From positions 11,736,001 to 11,800,000 of the forward strand of contig CM055882.1 of the NCBI GenBank assembly GCA_029582165.1: a stretch of DNA of 64,000 nucleotides, given 5' to 3'. Every line of letters starts with the position of its first letter. Positions within the stretch are counted from its first letter, which is position 1. Made by a program: the position numbers and the translations under genes. This document shows, one piece after another, positions 12,109-23,235 of this stretch. The notes below the pieces were generated by a model. The model did not search any database, was not told the DNA's origin, and was given only the letters and a program-made list of their open reading frames with translations. Source of the stretch: Portulaca oleracea. Lineage: Eukaryota > Streptophyta > Magnoliopsida > Caryophyllales > Portulacaceae.

Positions 12109-13239
12109 ATGAAGAAGCGAAGCTACTCGAACCTGCCGGAGGAGATCATCTTCGACATACTCTCCCGGCTACCGGCGAAGTCCATCGGCGTTTGCCGCTG
12201 CGTATCGAAGCCATGGCGATCCCTTCTTTCCCGACCCGATTTCGTCAATACCCACCTCAATTGGAGCACAATTGACCGTCAATTGTCACTCATGTTCTCT
12301 CTCCTCGACCCTCTTCGTCCTAAGAATTCTCAGCCTGTGTACTGCGCCTCATTGAGTAATGCCCACCACCTGTTCGACAAAATTACCCTCTCCCCAGCGA
12401 AGCAGATTTTCCCCCATCTCGGACATTCTTGGGAAGGGATTTTCAGCTCCTGTGATGGGTTGCTTTTTGTCTATGACAACAGATGCAAGACATTCGTCCT
12501 GAACCCGATTACTGAAGAGGTCCGTGAAGTGCCTCTTTCACCATTTCGTATCCCTAGTCTTCAGAGTGGTTATAGTACAAATGTGCTTGGGTATGATTCG
12601 GTTCGTGATGATTATAAGGTGGTTAACCTTTGTTACTACTACTTTGCATGGGATGATGATGGTTATTATATTGACTATGATCGTTATTCTGAGGTGCTTG
12701 TTAGTGTTTACTCCCTGAAAACTGGTTCATGGAAGAAGATACAGAGCAACCCTGAGTATCAATGTATATATAATAAAATAGGCACGGCTGTGCGTGTTGA
12801 TGGGTGCATTCATTGGTTTGCGAAAAGGATGACTGATCTAGAGCCTGTTATAGTAGGCTTCAATTTGGCAGAAGAAAAGTTCTACGAAGTGCCGTCCCCT
12901 GACTCAGTCGATGCCTGCAAGCTTGATGTCCTTGGTGGGTGCCTTTGCTTATGGGACAAAGAGCGGTTTGATCTTTGGGTGATGAAAGAGTACGGCGTCC
13001 AAGAATCCTGGACTAAGTTCACAATTAATCACCTCGAATGTGGTTCTTTCGCGTGGATTTTGTGTTCGTTGGGCGAGGAAGTTGTGATTGGGTATAGAGA
13101 GAGGTTGGCAGTGTACAATTTGAAGCAAGGGACATCGAAGTATCTTGAGTTTCCTGGCAATGCTAGATGTATCCGTTTTGCAGCGAGTTTTGTTGAGAGC
13201 CTCGTCTCACCTTATGCTCGAGTTTCAACACAATGCTAA
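12109..13239 (+). CDS. F-box protein with F-box-associated domain
   Basis: A single intact exon of 376 residues. The F-box lies at about residues 7-47 (LPEEIIFDILSRLPAKS, then CRCVSKPW), the segment that binds the SKP1-like adaptor of an SCF ubiquitin ligase. The rest matches the plant F-box-associated type 1 pattern: GHSWEGIFSSCDGLLFVYD, then NPIT with EVREVPLSPF, YDSVRDDYKVV, VYSLKTGSWKKI, DGCIHWFAKR, LGGCLCLWDK, and VMKEYGVQESWTKF near the C-terminus. Its job would be to recruit a protein for ubiquitination; the target cannot be read from sequence. The ATG at 12109 opens directly into the F-box. Two damaged relatives lie nearby, antisense at 15.9 kb and split at 17.7 kb, so this is the surviving member of a small local cluster. 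Confidence 0.93.
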   Translation: MKKRSYSNLPEEIIFDILSRLPAKSIGVCRCVSKPWRSLLSRPDFVNTHLNWSTIDRQLSLMFSLLDPLRPKNSQPVYCASLSNAHHLFDKITLSPAKQIFPHLGHSWEGIFSSCDGLLFVYDNRCKTFVLNPITEEVREVPLSPFRIPSLQSGYSTNVLGYDSVRDDYKVVNLCYYYFAWDDDGYYIDYDRYSEVLVSVYSLKTGSWKKIQSNPEYQCIYNKIGTAVRVDGCIHWFAKRMTDLEPVIVGFNLAEEKFYEVPSPDSVDACKLDVLGGCLCLWDKERFDLWVMKEYGVQESWTKFTINHLECGSFAWILCSLGEEVVIGYRERLAVYNLKQGTSKYLEFPGNARCIRFAASFVESLVSPYARVSTQC

Positions 13240-14340
13240 GTGATATATAGTTTGCTGTTTGTTAGGGCTTGTTTCTGCTTTAAAGGTGAGGATTCTCCCT
13301 CTGTGTTTATCTATGGCTATTGGTTGTGTTTATCATTTGATGTTTATTAGGGCTTTTGCTTTCACTTTTGGTGTATTTTGCTCTTTTGCTGCTTTGCTAT
13401 ATTATTAGGAAACAATGACATGGTTTTGTCGAGGGTGCTTTTTTTTCGAAGTTGGCAGTTGTATTTGAAGTGGCAATGTCTAACTTAGGAAACAATGACC
13501 ATCTTTCGTCTACTAGCTAGAAAATAACTTGTGTATCTAAAAGTATGTAACTTAATGATTTCTTGCTAACAAATCTTTATGCTATGTGAAAGTTCAAGTA
13601 ACAAGTTGGCAATAAATCAAAGACATAAAGGTAGCAGATCCTTTGATTTTATATTGAAAATGATAAATGTCTTGTGCAAGACACATATTTTGTGTTTTGT
13701 CATTATAGAAAAACTATATATTTGTAAATTAAATTGGAAAAAGGTTACATAATTGACTTCTATAACTATAATAATATATATAGATTGTATAAAATCATAC
13801 TTTTATCTATTTTTTTAAAATTTACAAAAATTCGTCTAAAATATGGCCAACGGATGGGGTTCATTCGTTACGGTGTCAATTTTAATTGTTGGCGTAGCCA
13901 ATACATTCCAAGCTTCTTATAATTGATAATAAATAGTATCTGTAAAAAAAATTGGGGTTAGAAATAATAATAAGAATTGATTTTATAAGCAGCAAGACAC
14001 TTAAGAAGTGTCTTACTCCAAGACACATATCATTGCCCATTTTATATAGAGAGGATTCACATAATGAGAGTAAACATCATGGTCTTAAAAAACTCAGAAA
14101 ACAGCAAAAAAAAGAGAGCTTGCCTATTGCACACAATAAAAGATAATCAACCCAAGAATGAATGAAGGATATTGCATAACCATGGCCTCATGACAGCCAT
14201 GGCCCATGAGGCGATACTAGGCTCTCCACAAAGCTCCCTTTAATGCCAAATCTTTCCGAGTTGTCATTGGACACAGTATCCATTGAAGTTCCCTGTATTA
14301 AATCAACAAAGAAATATATGTTCGCCTTCCACGTCACTGC
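13240..14340. other. 3' flank of the F-box gene, no further gene
   Basis: Contains the probable 3' untranslated region and AT-rich spacer. No inverted repeat or coding segment stands out. Confidence 0.5.
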
Positions 14341-14599
14341 TAGGGGTGTGCATTATTCGGGTTTGAATCGAACTGAATCGAATCGATTTTATTCGGTTCG
14401 GTTTCAGGTTTGGACTTTTGGCCTTATTCGGTTTTCGTTTTATTTGGTTCCGGTGAAAACCCACATAGATGTGCGCATTATTCGGTCTTGAACCGAATAA
14501 AACGAGAACTGAACCGATTTTATTTGGTTTGGTTTTTGATTTGGACTTTGCCTCTTATTCGATTTATTCGGTTCAGTTTTAAATCGATGAACAACCCTA
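14341..14599. mobile_element. hAT-like MITE with internal duplication
   Basis: The left end TAGGGGTGTGCATTATTCGG and right end ATGAACAACCCTA are the inverse TAGGG-TGTTCA type seen at 16380. The interior is two related halves of about 130 bp, each starting GCATTATTCGG and carrying ACTGAA-CGATTTTAT words. The 8-bp flanks do not match, so a target duplication is not supported. Confidence 0.55.
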
Positions 14600-15935
14600 A
14601 TTGACAGGGCCGCAAGCGCACGGTGTACGGTGTATCACGTCAAGGTTAATCCTACAGGGACTCAATTAGCAGCACAATAAACTAGTCTCTATGCGATTGC
14701 TAAGCTAATCAGGTTTTAGTTTTTGAAAAAGGTTTAGCAACTAATCAAACTAATAAAGCAGGACAAATAATCAAAGGTTCAATCAAGAGAAATAGACTTC
14801 TAGGGAAATGCTAGCATAACAACGAGTTCGATTATTAAAACCTAGCCTGTACAATCATACATTCAAGGATGAATCAAGAACGATAACCATAAGAACTTCA
14901 TTGCTCTTTCGATGCTAATAGAATTACCTCGATTAACCTAAATTACAACTTTCGTATGCTTTTCAAGTTAATCAAAGTTGAAGGTATCAAATATTCTGGT
15001 TATCAAAAAGGTTCCCTAGTCTGTTATTCTTTTCTCAAATTTCACAAAACTAGGTAGAAAGGTTGGTAGTCAGATTATCCTAATTCACTTTTCAGTACTT
15101 CTCAGGTTAATCTCAAATTACAAGCATTCCAGGCCTAAAGAACACTCATAAGCATGGAAAACACAACTTTCTATTGATTCAAATCAAGAATTCATGCACA
15201 AACTAGAAACACTCAATCAAACTACATTGTTTCGGGTTAAAACCCTAAAATTCAAGAAAACTACTCACTCATTGTCAAAGAAAACACGAAATAAGTTCCA
15301 AACATCATAATTGATTCTCAAATCAAAGAAAGAAATCGAAAAGAAAGATAAACTACGAAGAATACAACTGTAGAGTCTTTCGATCCCAGGGTGGAAACTT
15401 TTTCGCGAGTGTTGATGATTTCTTCCCAATCTTTATCTTCGCTTCTCTCAAATCGATTCGAATCTTGAATCTTGATGGAAAATTGAGGAGTAGATGGGGA
15501 TATTTGGGTTTCTTTCTCTCCTGACGACTCTAGAACGAAGGCAAAATGATCGATTCCCCAAAATAACCGTCGCCGCCTTCTTTTCTCTTCCCGCAAACAA
15601 GTCATTCTGATGTGTCCGTACAATCCGTACGTGTCCGTACCACGGATCGTGGCGAGCCCCACGGGTGATGGCCACTGGTCGCCAGGCTCTGTTCCGTTTC
15701 GTCTCAAATACATGTCATTGTCTGATCTTCAGCAGGGGAGGCCCGTGGTGAACTCATTCTTGCCAAATCTTGAGGAAATGTTGGTGTTTTGGTCTCAAAG
15801 CCTACAAATTTGGATAAAAAAACAACACCACCAAGTGTAGTAGGGATATTGGGATATAAATCAAGATTTACAATTAAAGTCATCCCTAATTCACTATCAA
15901 AATCCCCTAAAAACATGGTTATAAAAAGCACTTAT
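14600..15935. other. Uncharacterised repeat-like region
   Basis: Starts with GGGCCGCAAGCGCACGGTG and has CTACAGGGACTCAATTAGCA shortly after. These words resemble sequence I associate with non-coding parts of plant LTR retrotransposon derivatives, but no LTR pair, primer site or domain is visible. The reading frames on the minus strand at 15318-15713 and 15704-15931 match no family I recognise. Confidence 0.3.
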
Positions 15936-16227
15936 CACTAATCACTGCTTGTTCCTCTCCTAGGTAACACAGACAGAAACAAGGAGAGTCAACATCTATT
16001 ACGAACCTCGTCCAATGCTCCACAACAGAATACTCTTTCATTATTCAAACATTCTTTTCTAATCCATCGTACACACATAGACATCCACCAAGCACAACAA
16101 ACTTATCAGGTACGCAAGATCTTGGAAGCGGTAACTCACTGAACTTCTCCTCTGACAAATCAAAGGTCACAATAATACGCTTATTGTCTCTAATTCTTCT
16201 ACCACACCAATGGAGGCGTACAAAGCT
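15936..16227 (-). pseudogene. F-box gene relic (F-box-associated domain only)
   Basis: Read on the minus strand, this gives the C-terminal part of the same family as the intact gene at 12109: RLHWCGRR, then IVTFDLSEEKFSELPLP, VLGGCLCVYD, IMKEYSVVEHWTRF and CYLGEEQAV. The in-frame TGA at about 16045-16047, just before IMKEY, falls where relatives have tryptophan. The F-box and the N-terminal half are missing, and the frame breaks down below 15936. It lies in opposite orientation to its neighbours, so it was rearranged as well as truncated. It is not expected to make protein. Confidence 0.8.
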
Positions 16228-16379
16228 TTTTATAACTGATAATTAACACTTACTACTAAAAAAATAGTGTTAAAAATCGTAAGAAATGCCAATTTGATAA
16301 AAAGTAAGACCCATAGTCCATAATTATCACAAAAAAAGGGTTTTTGACTCCAAATAATCCGTACATAGGGCCTTATGAC

Positions 16380-17195
16380 TAGGGGTGTTCACGGTGCGGT
16401 TTCAGTGTCTCGAAACGATGCACCGGACGAAACGATGCGTCAAAACTCTAAACCGGAACCGGAACCGAATCACCCGGTTTTTATTAACCTATGCACCAGA
16501 TTTAACGGTGCGGTTTCACCGGTTAATCGAAACCGCATTAATTTTTGTCAAAATCAAAAAAGTTTGTATTCAATCAAAAAAAAAAAAAAAAATCGGGCTG
16601 TCCAGTGCCCACTGCCGTGCCGTGCGTGACTGCGGCATTTCCCACAGTGCCCAGTGCCCACTGCCGCCTGCCTGACCTTTCTCTTGGGGACCTGGGGTTC
16701 AACTTGTTCATACTTTATAGTCTTTACTACTTGAGAAGATGAGAAATTGAGAATGAAATTTTGAAACCCTAAAAAGTAAAAGCCCTAATTCCCTTGGCCT
16801 TTACTACTTGACGCGCCCAATTTTGAGAGCCAGAGAGGGCCATTCAGTCACCTTAGCCCATAAGCCATTAAGCCCAATGCCCTAAATCTAATGTTCTCTA
16901 TTTTTTTTCACAAGCTAATTTACAGTTTTACACTGTTTTATATGAATTTCTGGATAGAATTTTTTTTAACCAAAATTTATATATATATATTTATTTATTT
17001 ATTTATTTATTTATATATATTAACGGTTTGGTGTCGGTTCCCCGTCGGTGTGAATATCCCAAACCGGAACCGTTCCGTTTAGCTACCGGTTTTTCCAGTG
17101 CGGTGCACCGAAATTTAAATTTTAAGCCGGTTCAGTGTTACCCGTTCCCGGTTTCCGGTTCGGTGAGCTGGTTCCGGATTTTTTGAACAGCCCTA
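16380..17195. mobile_element. Non-autonomous hAT element, 816 bp
   Basis: The termini are TAGGGGTGTTCA at the left and TGAACAGCCCTA at the right. Both sides carry the perfect 8-bp direct repeat CTTATGAC (16372-16379 and 17196-17203), the hAT target duplication. The subterminal regions are rich in CGGTTTC/GAAACCG and CCGGTT words in both orientations. No transposase frame is present; short open frames across the A tract are incidental. Confidence 0.88.
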
Positions 17196-17210
17196 CTTAT
17201 GACTAGGAAT

Positions 17211-17460
17211 AATCAAAAGTAACCTTTCAGCCAATTACAATTTACACTTTTATCTCATTTTCTTATAGAATAATATCGCATTTTTCGTCAACGGAAAAAT
17301 GACTTGGCAACCGGACTACGTGTTGGTGGGCGAAAAGTATAGACTCTCATTGTCGAAAAGTCACTTTTTCCATTGACAACATCATTTTTCGTTGCCAGAA
17401 AATGGTAATATTATGATACGAGAAAATAAGATAAAAATATAGAAGGTTATTAATCAAAAA
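17211..17460. mobile_element. Imperfect inverted-repeat element
   Basis: The left half (AATCAAAAGTAACCTT, TTTATCTCATTTTCTTAT, CATTTTTCGTCAACGG) is mirrored by the right half (GTTGCCAGAAAATGG, GAAAATAAGATAAAAAT, AGGTTATTAATCAAAAA). It is a foldback MITE of about 250 bp without a resolved target duplication. Confidence 0.5.
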
Positions 17461-17713
17461 ATTAATTTGGATTATTTACAATCACAAGGTGCCCCCAATA
17501 TTTATTATCCCCCCCCCCCCACACAAAAAAAAATCTCTTATCTTCAAGTTGGTTTTCAGCTTCCAGTGACATTTTTCCTCCGCGATGACTTTCTTCATGC
17601 TTCCCAGTTGAAACACAATGTGCAACAAATTCGATAGTCTTGTGACTTGTGAGTTGCCTCGCCCTTCTGCAAGTTTCTAATTTGAGAGCTGAAATTCTGA
17701 ATTTTGTAACGCA

Positions 17714-17953
17714 ATGTGCAACAAAGAGCTTCCAGAAGACATCAAACTCCAGATATTCTCCCGTCTACCTGTTAAATCCGTCGGCAGATGTCGATGCCTG
17801 TTGAAGCGGTGGCGATTTCTGCTTTCCCAACCCAATTTCATCAATACCCACCTAAATCTTATCGAACCTGGCACTAAACAAGGAGTTTTACTCGATTCTT
17901 GTTCAGCAGATACTATGTTGTCAGCCTCCTTGAGCAATGCACACCAAGTGTTC
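17714..17953 (+). pseudogene. F-box gene, 5' part, split by a retrotransposon
   Basis: Starts ATG and reads MCNKELPEDIKLQIFSRLPV, then CRCLLKRWRFLLSQPNFINTHL: the F-box and its following helix. It stays in frame until AHQVF, where a copia element is inserted. The residues at the break align with the intact neighbour's AHHLFDKITLS, and the next codons are found at 23241 on the far side. Continued in the entry at 23236-23781. Confidence 0.9.
17949..17953 (+). repeat. 5-bp target duplication of the copia element (left)
   Basis: TGTTC here is repeated at 23236-23240, directly outside the two LTRs. The word occurs once in the reconstructed F-box reading frame. Confidence 0.93.
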
Positions 17954-18203
17954 TATTAGAATTATAGTTGGTAGTTAGTAGTTATTTATTTTTCTCTAGG
18001 TTGTTAGCTGTTTTCTGGTTCTCCTTTCTTTTCTTTTCTTTGTTTTCTTGGGCCGGTTGTTTGGGTCTGATGGCTTTATATACTTGGCCCATGTTCTTCT
18101 TTTCTTTCATGTTTTTGTATTCTATTTTCCCCTCTCAATGAAATTTGAACTCCTTCCATTTTTTCTCTGGTTCTCAAAGCTTCATCATAACTGAAGCTTT
18201 ACA
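17954..18203 (+). repeat. Copia 5' LTR
   Basis: Starts TATTAGAATTATAG (TG changed to TA) and ends AAGCTTTACA. A TATATA promoter-like word follows GGCTTTATATAC at about 18070-18082. Confidence 0.93.
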
Positions 18204-18215
18204 TGGTATCAGAGC
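18204..18215 (+). promoter_or_regulatory. Copia primer-binding site
   Basis: TGGTATCAGAGC abuts the 5' LTR and is complementary to the 3' end of initiator methionine tRNA, the usual primer of plant copia elements. Confidence 0.93.
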
Positions 18216-21200
18216 CTATTCAGGCTAAGATCCATTCCTTCCTTCCTCGCCATGTCTGAAACATCAAAAACCTTCGTTCCGATTCCTTGCGATCCTCTTT
18301 TCATACATCCCTCCGATCAACAGGGGATGTCCTTGGTAGTTGAGCCTTTCTCAGGCGATGACTTCGACACCTGGAAAAGGTCAGCAACAGTCGCCCTCTC
18401 TGCAAAGAACAAAATCGCATTTGTCGATGGAAGTCTATTAAGGCCAAGTGCTGATGATCCTCGTCTCCCTTATTGGAAAAGGGGAAACGACATGGTTCCT
18501 TCCTGGATTCTGAATTCCTTGCAAAAGAACATCCGAGACAATGTTTTGTACTCTATAATCGCACATGATCTATGGAAGGAACTAATAGAGAGATTCGGTC
18601 AAGCAAACAAGGCAAAACTTTATTCAGTTCAACAAAAGGTATCAAGATTATCTCAAGATTCCATGGACATTTCAACCTATTATACAATGGCGAAGAAGTT
18701 ATGGGAAGAAATAGGAGCTGTCACCAATTTTCCATCCTGCCAGTGTGGAAAATGTACCTGCAAACCTCAAATTAACCGACAATTTGAGATACATTTTGAA
18801 AAACAAAAGCTCTTACAATTCTTGATGGGCCTGAACGACAGCTATACAAATATAAGAGGAAATATTTTGATGATGAGCCCTCTGCCTTCCTTGAGCCAGG
18901 TCTATCCTATTTTATCTCAAGAAAAGAAACAAAGGTAGGTGAGAGATCACGTTGGTTCCCTAAATGATTCAGCTTCTTTTTATGCCAACAAGAACCCACA
19001 GAGAAACCAAACCGAAGCTAGAACTGCTGAAAAGAACCAAGAATCCAGGAAATCAAACTTGTTATGTGATCACTGTAAGAGACCTGGCCATACAATCGAC
19101 AGATGCTACAAAATCTATGGATACCCTCCCAATAATCAAACAAGTCTCAATATAGGCCTTCAAATCAACATAATACCAGGAGACAAGCTAATGATGCTTG
19201 GCAAGAGACAGATAGGGCCACACCAGGAGAAAATGAGTTTGCTCTTTCACCATCTTTTTCTCTCAATAAAGATCAGGCAAAACAACTTCTCCACCAACTA
19301 TTACAGACCCTTACCAATGAGTCACCTTCTTCCAATCTCGGGACAGAAACTGAGACCTTGTCAGGTAACATCTAAACTTTTTCCTTCAAGCATATGTCAA
19401 ATATAGTTGCCTGTTTTTGTAACTTGGCTGAAAATGGTTGGATATTGGACTCTGGGGCCACTGACCACATGTGTAGAAATAAGAATGCTATGCATTCTAT
19501 AAGAGATTTAGACCAACCTGTTAATGTAGCTCTGCCTGATAGAAATGTGGTACTAGTTAAACAAACTGGGAAGGTAACTCTCACAAAGAATATTGTATTG
19601 AACAATGTCCTATATGTTCCCCATTTCAAGTTCAATTTAATATCAATCAAAAGCTTGTGTAGACAACTGCATTATACTGTTATTTTTGGTGAAAATGATT
19701 GTGTAATGCATGCCCCTTCATTGAAGAGGCCAATGGCTGTTGGTAAAGAAGCAGAAGGCCTATATTTCTTGGATAGAAGACTTCTACAAGATCCCCTTAA
19801 TTCTTCAAATGGCTTAGACAATAGTGGAACTGTAAGACATGATGAGGTTGTTGCTACTGTTAAGAGTAGTTTTTGGCATGAGTGTTTAGGACACATATCA
19901 AATGCTAAGATGAAATTGTTGCCTATATGTGCTTCAGAAAGGAACCAAGATTCTCACATTGATAATTTTGATGTTTGTCATAAAGCAAAACAGAAGTGTT
20001 TGCCTTTCCAGACTAGAAATATTTCAACTATTAAATGTTTTGAGTTGATACATGTTGATACTTGGGGTCCCTTCCATACAGTAAGCCATTCTGGGCACAA
20101 ATATTTCCTGACCATTGTAGATGATTTCACAAGGTGTACTTGGACTTACCTTATGGCCACAAAACATGAAGCCTTTAGCCTCTTGCAAACTTTTGTTACC
20201 ATGGTAAAGAACCAATTTGATGGAAATGCCAAGAGAATTAGGTCTGACAATGCCCTAGAAATAGGAAAAAGTAATCAAGCTATTGATTATTTTGCTGAAA
20301 AAGGAATTCTCCATGAAACTAGATGCACACAAAGACCCCAAAAAAATGGACTTGTTGAGAGGAAACATAGATATTTTCTAGAAGTAGCCAGGGCTCTCAT
20401 GTTTCAGTCTCAATTACCTTTGAAATTCTAGGGTGAAAGTATATTAACAACTACTTATCTTATAAATAGGATGCCCACTCCCTTATTGGGAAATAAATCT
20501 CCTTTTGAAAGATTGTTTAAAAAGAAACCTCCCTATGATCATTTAAGAGTCTTCGGTTGTCAGTGTTATGCCAGCACTCTCAAACATGGGAGAGACAAAT
20601 TTCAAGAAAGAGCAGAAAAATGTGTATTTGTTGGATACCCTCAAGGTAGAAAAGCTTATAAGTTGTACTCTTTGACAACCAATAACTTTGTCATTTCTAG
20701 GGATGTCATCTTTCATGAATCTGTCTTTCCTTTTAAGAAACAAAACCTATCTAAGCAACAACTTGCCACAGATTGTGATATGTTTAGCAGTTATATCTCT
20801 GACACCTCTATTGACTCTCAAAGGGTTAAAAGTACTGGTTCCCAACAGGGAGCTGTTGAGGAAGAAAATCCTGATACTGTCATTGCCTCTCAGCCCCTCA
20901 GGAGGTCTGAAAGGGTTCACAAAACTCCAAGTTATTTGAATGATTATGAAACTTGCTTATCTTGCATTACTGACCTGCATTATGCTTCTAGAACTGTTTC
21001 TTTTTGTGGTGCTACTAATAGTAATGCATATTTGAGTACCTATTTGGATACACATGAACCAAGCTCTTACATAGAAGCAAGTAAGCATCCAAGGTGGATG
21101 CAAGCCATGAAATTGGAATTAAAGGCCTTACAAGACAACAATACCTGGGAGTTGGTTAGCCTTCCAAAAGGAAGAAAAGCCATAGATAGCAAGTGGGTTT

Positions 21201-21382
21201 ATAAGGTAAAACATAAACCAGATGGGGGCATAGAGAGGTTGAAAGCTAGACTAGTTGTGAGGGGATTCACTCAGAGAGCAGGGATTGATTACAAAGAGAC
21301 ATTCTCACCTGTTGTGAGAATGACAACCATTAGGGCTATAATTTCTGTGACAGTAAAAAGGGGTTAGTCCCTTTTTCAGTTA

Positions 21383-21762
21383 TGGTGCGTTTGGTTGTTT
21401 TCCAGGAAAATATTTCCTAGGAAAGTTTTTGTTGGGAAAAATATTTCACAGTGTTTGGTTAACATGGTAAAGTTTGTAGGAAAGTTTATTTGAAATGTCC
21501 AAATTATCCTTATATATTACTTTATAAAATATATTTTTAGGGACATTTTGGGAAATTGAGTTACAAAATATTTTCCTTTTCCATGGGAAAGGAACTTTCC
21601 CACACACCCCCTTGGGAAAGTTTTCACCATTATCCATGGGGAAATCGTGGGTCCTAGTTAAAAATTTTCTCAACCTATTTTTACTCCAAAACATGGGAAA
21701 GTTAGTCAACTTTGGGAAAGTTGACTAACTTTCCTAGGAAACTCATGGAACCAAACACACCA
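21383..21762. mobile_element. PIF/Harbinger (Tourist)-like MITE inside copia RT
   Basis: Terminal repeats TGGTGCGTTTGGTT and AACCAAACACACCA. It is flanked by the 3-bp duplication TTA (21380-21382 and 21763-21765). Removing the insert with one TTA restores the copia motif SLFQLDINNAFLHEDL across the junction, which fixes both ends to the base. Long internal inverted words such as CTTTCCTAGGAAA and CCATGGGAAAG are present. Confidence 0.92.
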
Positions 21763-22969
21763 TTAGATATTAACAATGCTTTCCTTCATGAGGACCTCCA
21801 TGAAGAAATCTACATGAAGGTTCCTAATGGTGTGCCTAATATAGATTCAAATATGGTTTGCAAATTGAGGAAATCTCTATATGGTTTGAAGCAGGCCTCA
21901 AGACAATGGTATGCAAAATTGACTGAAGTTTTATATAAAAGGGGGTATAAAAATTCATAGAATGATTATTTCTTGTTCTATAGAAGGTTAGAAGAAAAAT
22001 TAGTATATTTAGCAGTTTACGTTGATGATATCCTTGTTACCGGTAATGATGTTGAGGAAATGAGTTCTTTGAAACTGCATCTCAATAAAGTTTTTAGAAT
22101 TAAAGATCTTCGAGTTGCTAAATTTTTTCTTGGGATAGAGATTGTTGAAACTCCAGGAGGTTTGGTTTTGACACAAAAGAAATTTACAAAGGAGCTTCTT
22201 CATGAGTTTGGCACTGAAGACATGAAAACATAAGTTTCTCCAATGGATGTGAATGCTAGGCTTTCTCCAAATTCAGGCACACCATTACTTGATCCATCCT
22301 CATGCAGGAAACTTGTGGGTAAGCTAAATTTTCTGGTCAATACTAGGCCAGATATAGCCTTCATTGTCCAACATCTAAGCCAATATTTGAAGGCTCCCAC
22401 AGACTTACATTAGAGAGCTGTCATCCATGGTCTGAAATATTTGAAAGGTAATCCAGATTTGGGAGTAATAATACACAAAGACAATAATTTTACTCTTCAA
22501 GGATTTAGTGATTCTGACTGGGGTGCATGTAAACATAGTAGAAGATCCATTAGTGGCTTTGTCATTTTCTTTAGCAATACTTTGATTTCATGGAAATCAA
22601 AGAAACAGCAGGTGTTTCATTATCCTCGGCAGAAGCTGAGTATAGAAGCTTGAGGCGTCTGGTTGCTGAGCTAGCTTGGTTAAGCCCGTTGCTATATGAG
22701 TTTCAGATTGATTCCATCACACCAATTCCTGTTAAATGTGATAGTCAAGCTGCTACTTATATCACACACAATCCAGTATGCCATGAAACAACCAAGCACA
22801 TTGAGATCGACTGTCACTTTGTCAGGGAAAAACTTGCAGAAGGTTTGATCTCACTCAAGCATGTCCCCGCGAGTTCGCAACTTGCTGATATTATGACCAA
22901 GGCTCTGCCTGGAACAAAGCACCACCAGAACCTGAGCAAATTGGATTGTTTACCACCCACCAATTTGAG

Positions 22970-22985
22970 AAGGGGGGGGGGGGGG
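22970..22985 (+). promoter_or_regulatory. Copia polypurine tract
   Basis: An AGAAGG-to-G run directly upstream of the 3' LTR, the expected plus-strand primer. Confidence 0.85.
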
Positions 22986-23235
22986 TGTTAGAATTATAGG
23001 TGGTAGTTAGTAGTTATTTATTTTTCTCTAGGTTGTTACCTGTTTTCTGGTTCTCCTTTCTTTTCTTTTCTTTGTTTTCTTGGGCCGGTTGTTTGGGTCT
23101 GATGGCTTTATATACTCGGCCCAGGTTCTTCTTTTCTTTCATGTTTTTGTATTATATTTTTCCCTCTCAATCAAATTTGAACTCCTTCCATTTTTTCTCT
23201 GGTTCTCAAAGCTTCACCATAATTGAAGCTTTACA
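22986..23235 (+). repeat. Copia 3' LTR
   Basis: 250 bp, TGTTAGAATTATAG to AAGCTTTACA, near-identical to the 5' LTR. Confidence 0.95.

Larger units (their letters stand above)
18252..22991 (+). pseudogene. Copia gag-pol, broken
   Basis: Gag runs from the ATG at 18252, with a zinc knuckle (CDHCKRPGHTIDRC) near 19063-19104. Protease is marked by DSGATDHMC at about 19450. The zinc-binding and core integrase parts follow (HECLGHIS; HVDTWGPF; DDFTRCTW at about 20120-20145). Reverse transcriptase starts with WMQAMKLELKALQDNNTWEL at about 21093; YVDDILVTGND lies at 22018-22050; RNase H has SDSDWGACKHS at about 22510. In-frame stops at about 18936, 20429, 21364, 21958, 22231 and 22411, shifts near 19150-19400 and 22605, and a MITE at 21383 prevent expression. 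Several stops are TAG where the family has tryptophan, for example before GESILTTTYL, between KRG and SLFQL, and before RAVIHGLKYL. Confidence 0.93.
17954..23235 (+). mobile_element. Ty1/copia LTR retrotransposon, defective
   Basis: A complete but dead element of 5282 bp with 250-bp LTRs, a tRNA-iMet primer site, gag, protease, integrase, reverse transcriptase and RNase H in copia order, and a purine tract before the 3' LTR. By eye the LTRs differ at about ten positions, so it is not recent. It has a 5-bp TGTTC target duplication and lies inside an F-box gene in the same orientation. A 380-bp MITE sits inside its reverse-transcriptase region. Confidence 0.95.

Noticed and set aside
15318..15713. 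131-residue minus-strand frame
   Set aside because: No recognisable domain, no plausible leader, and it overlaps repeat-like DNA.
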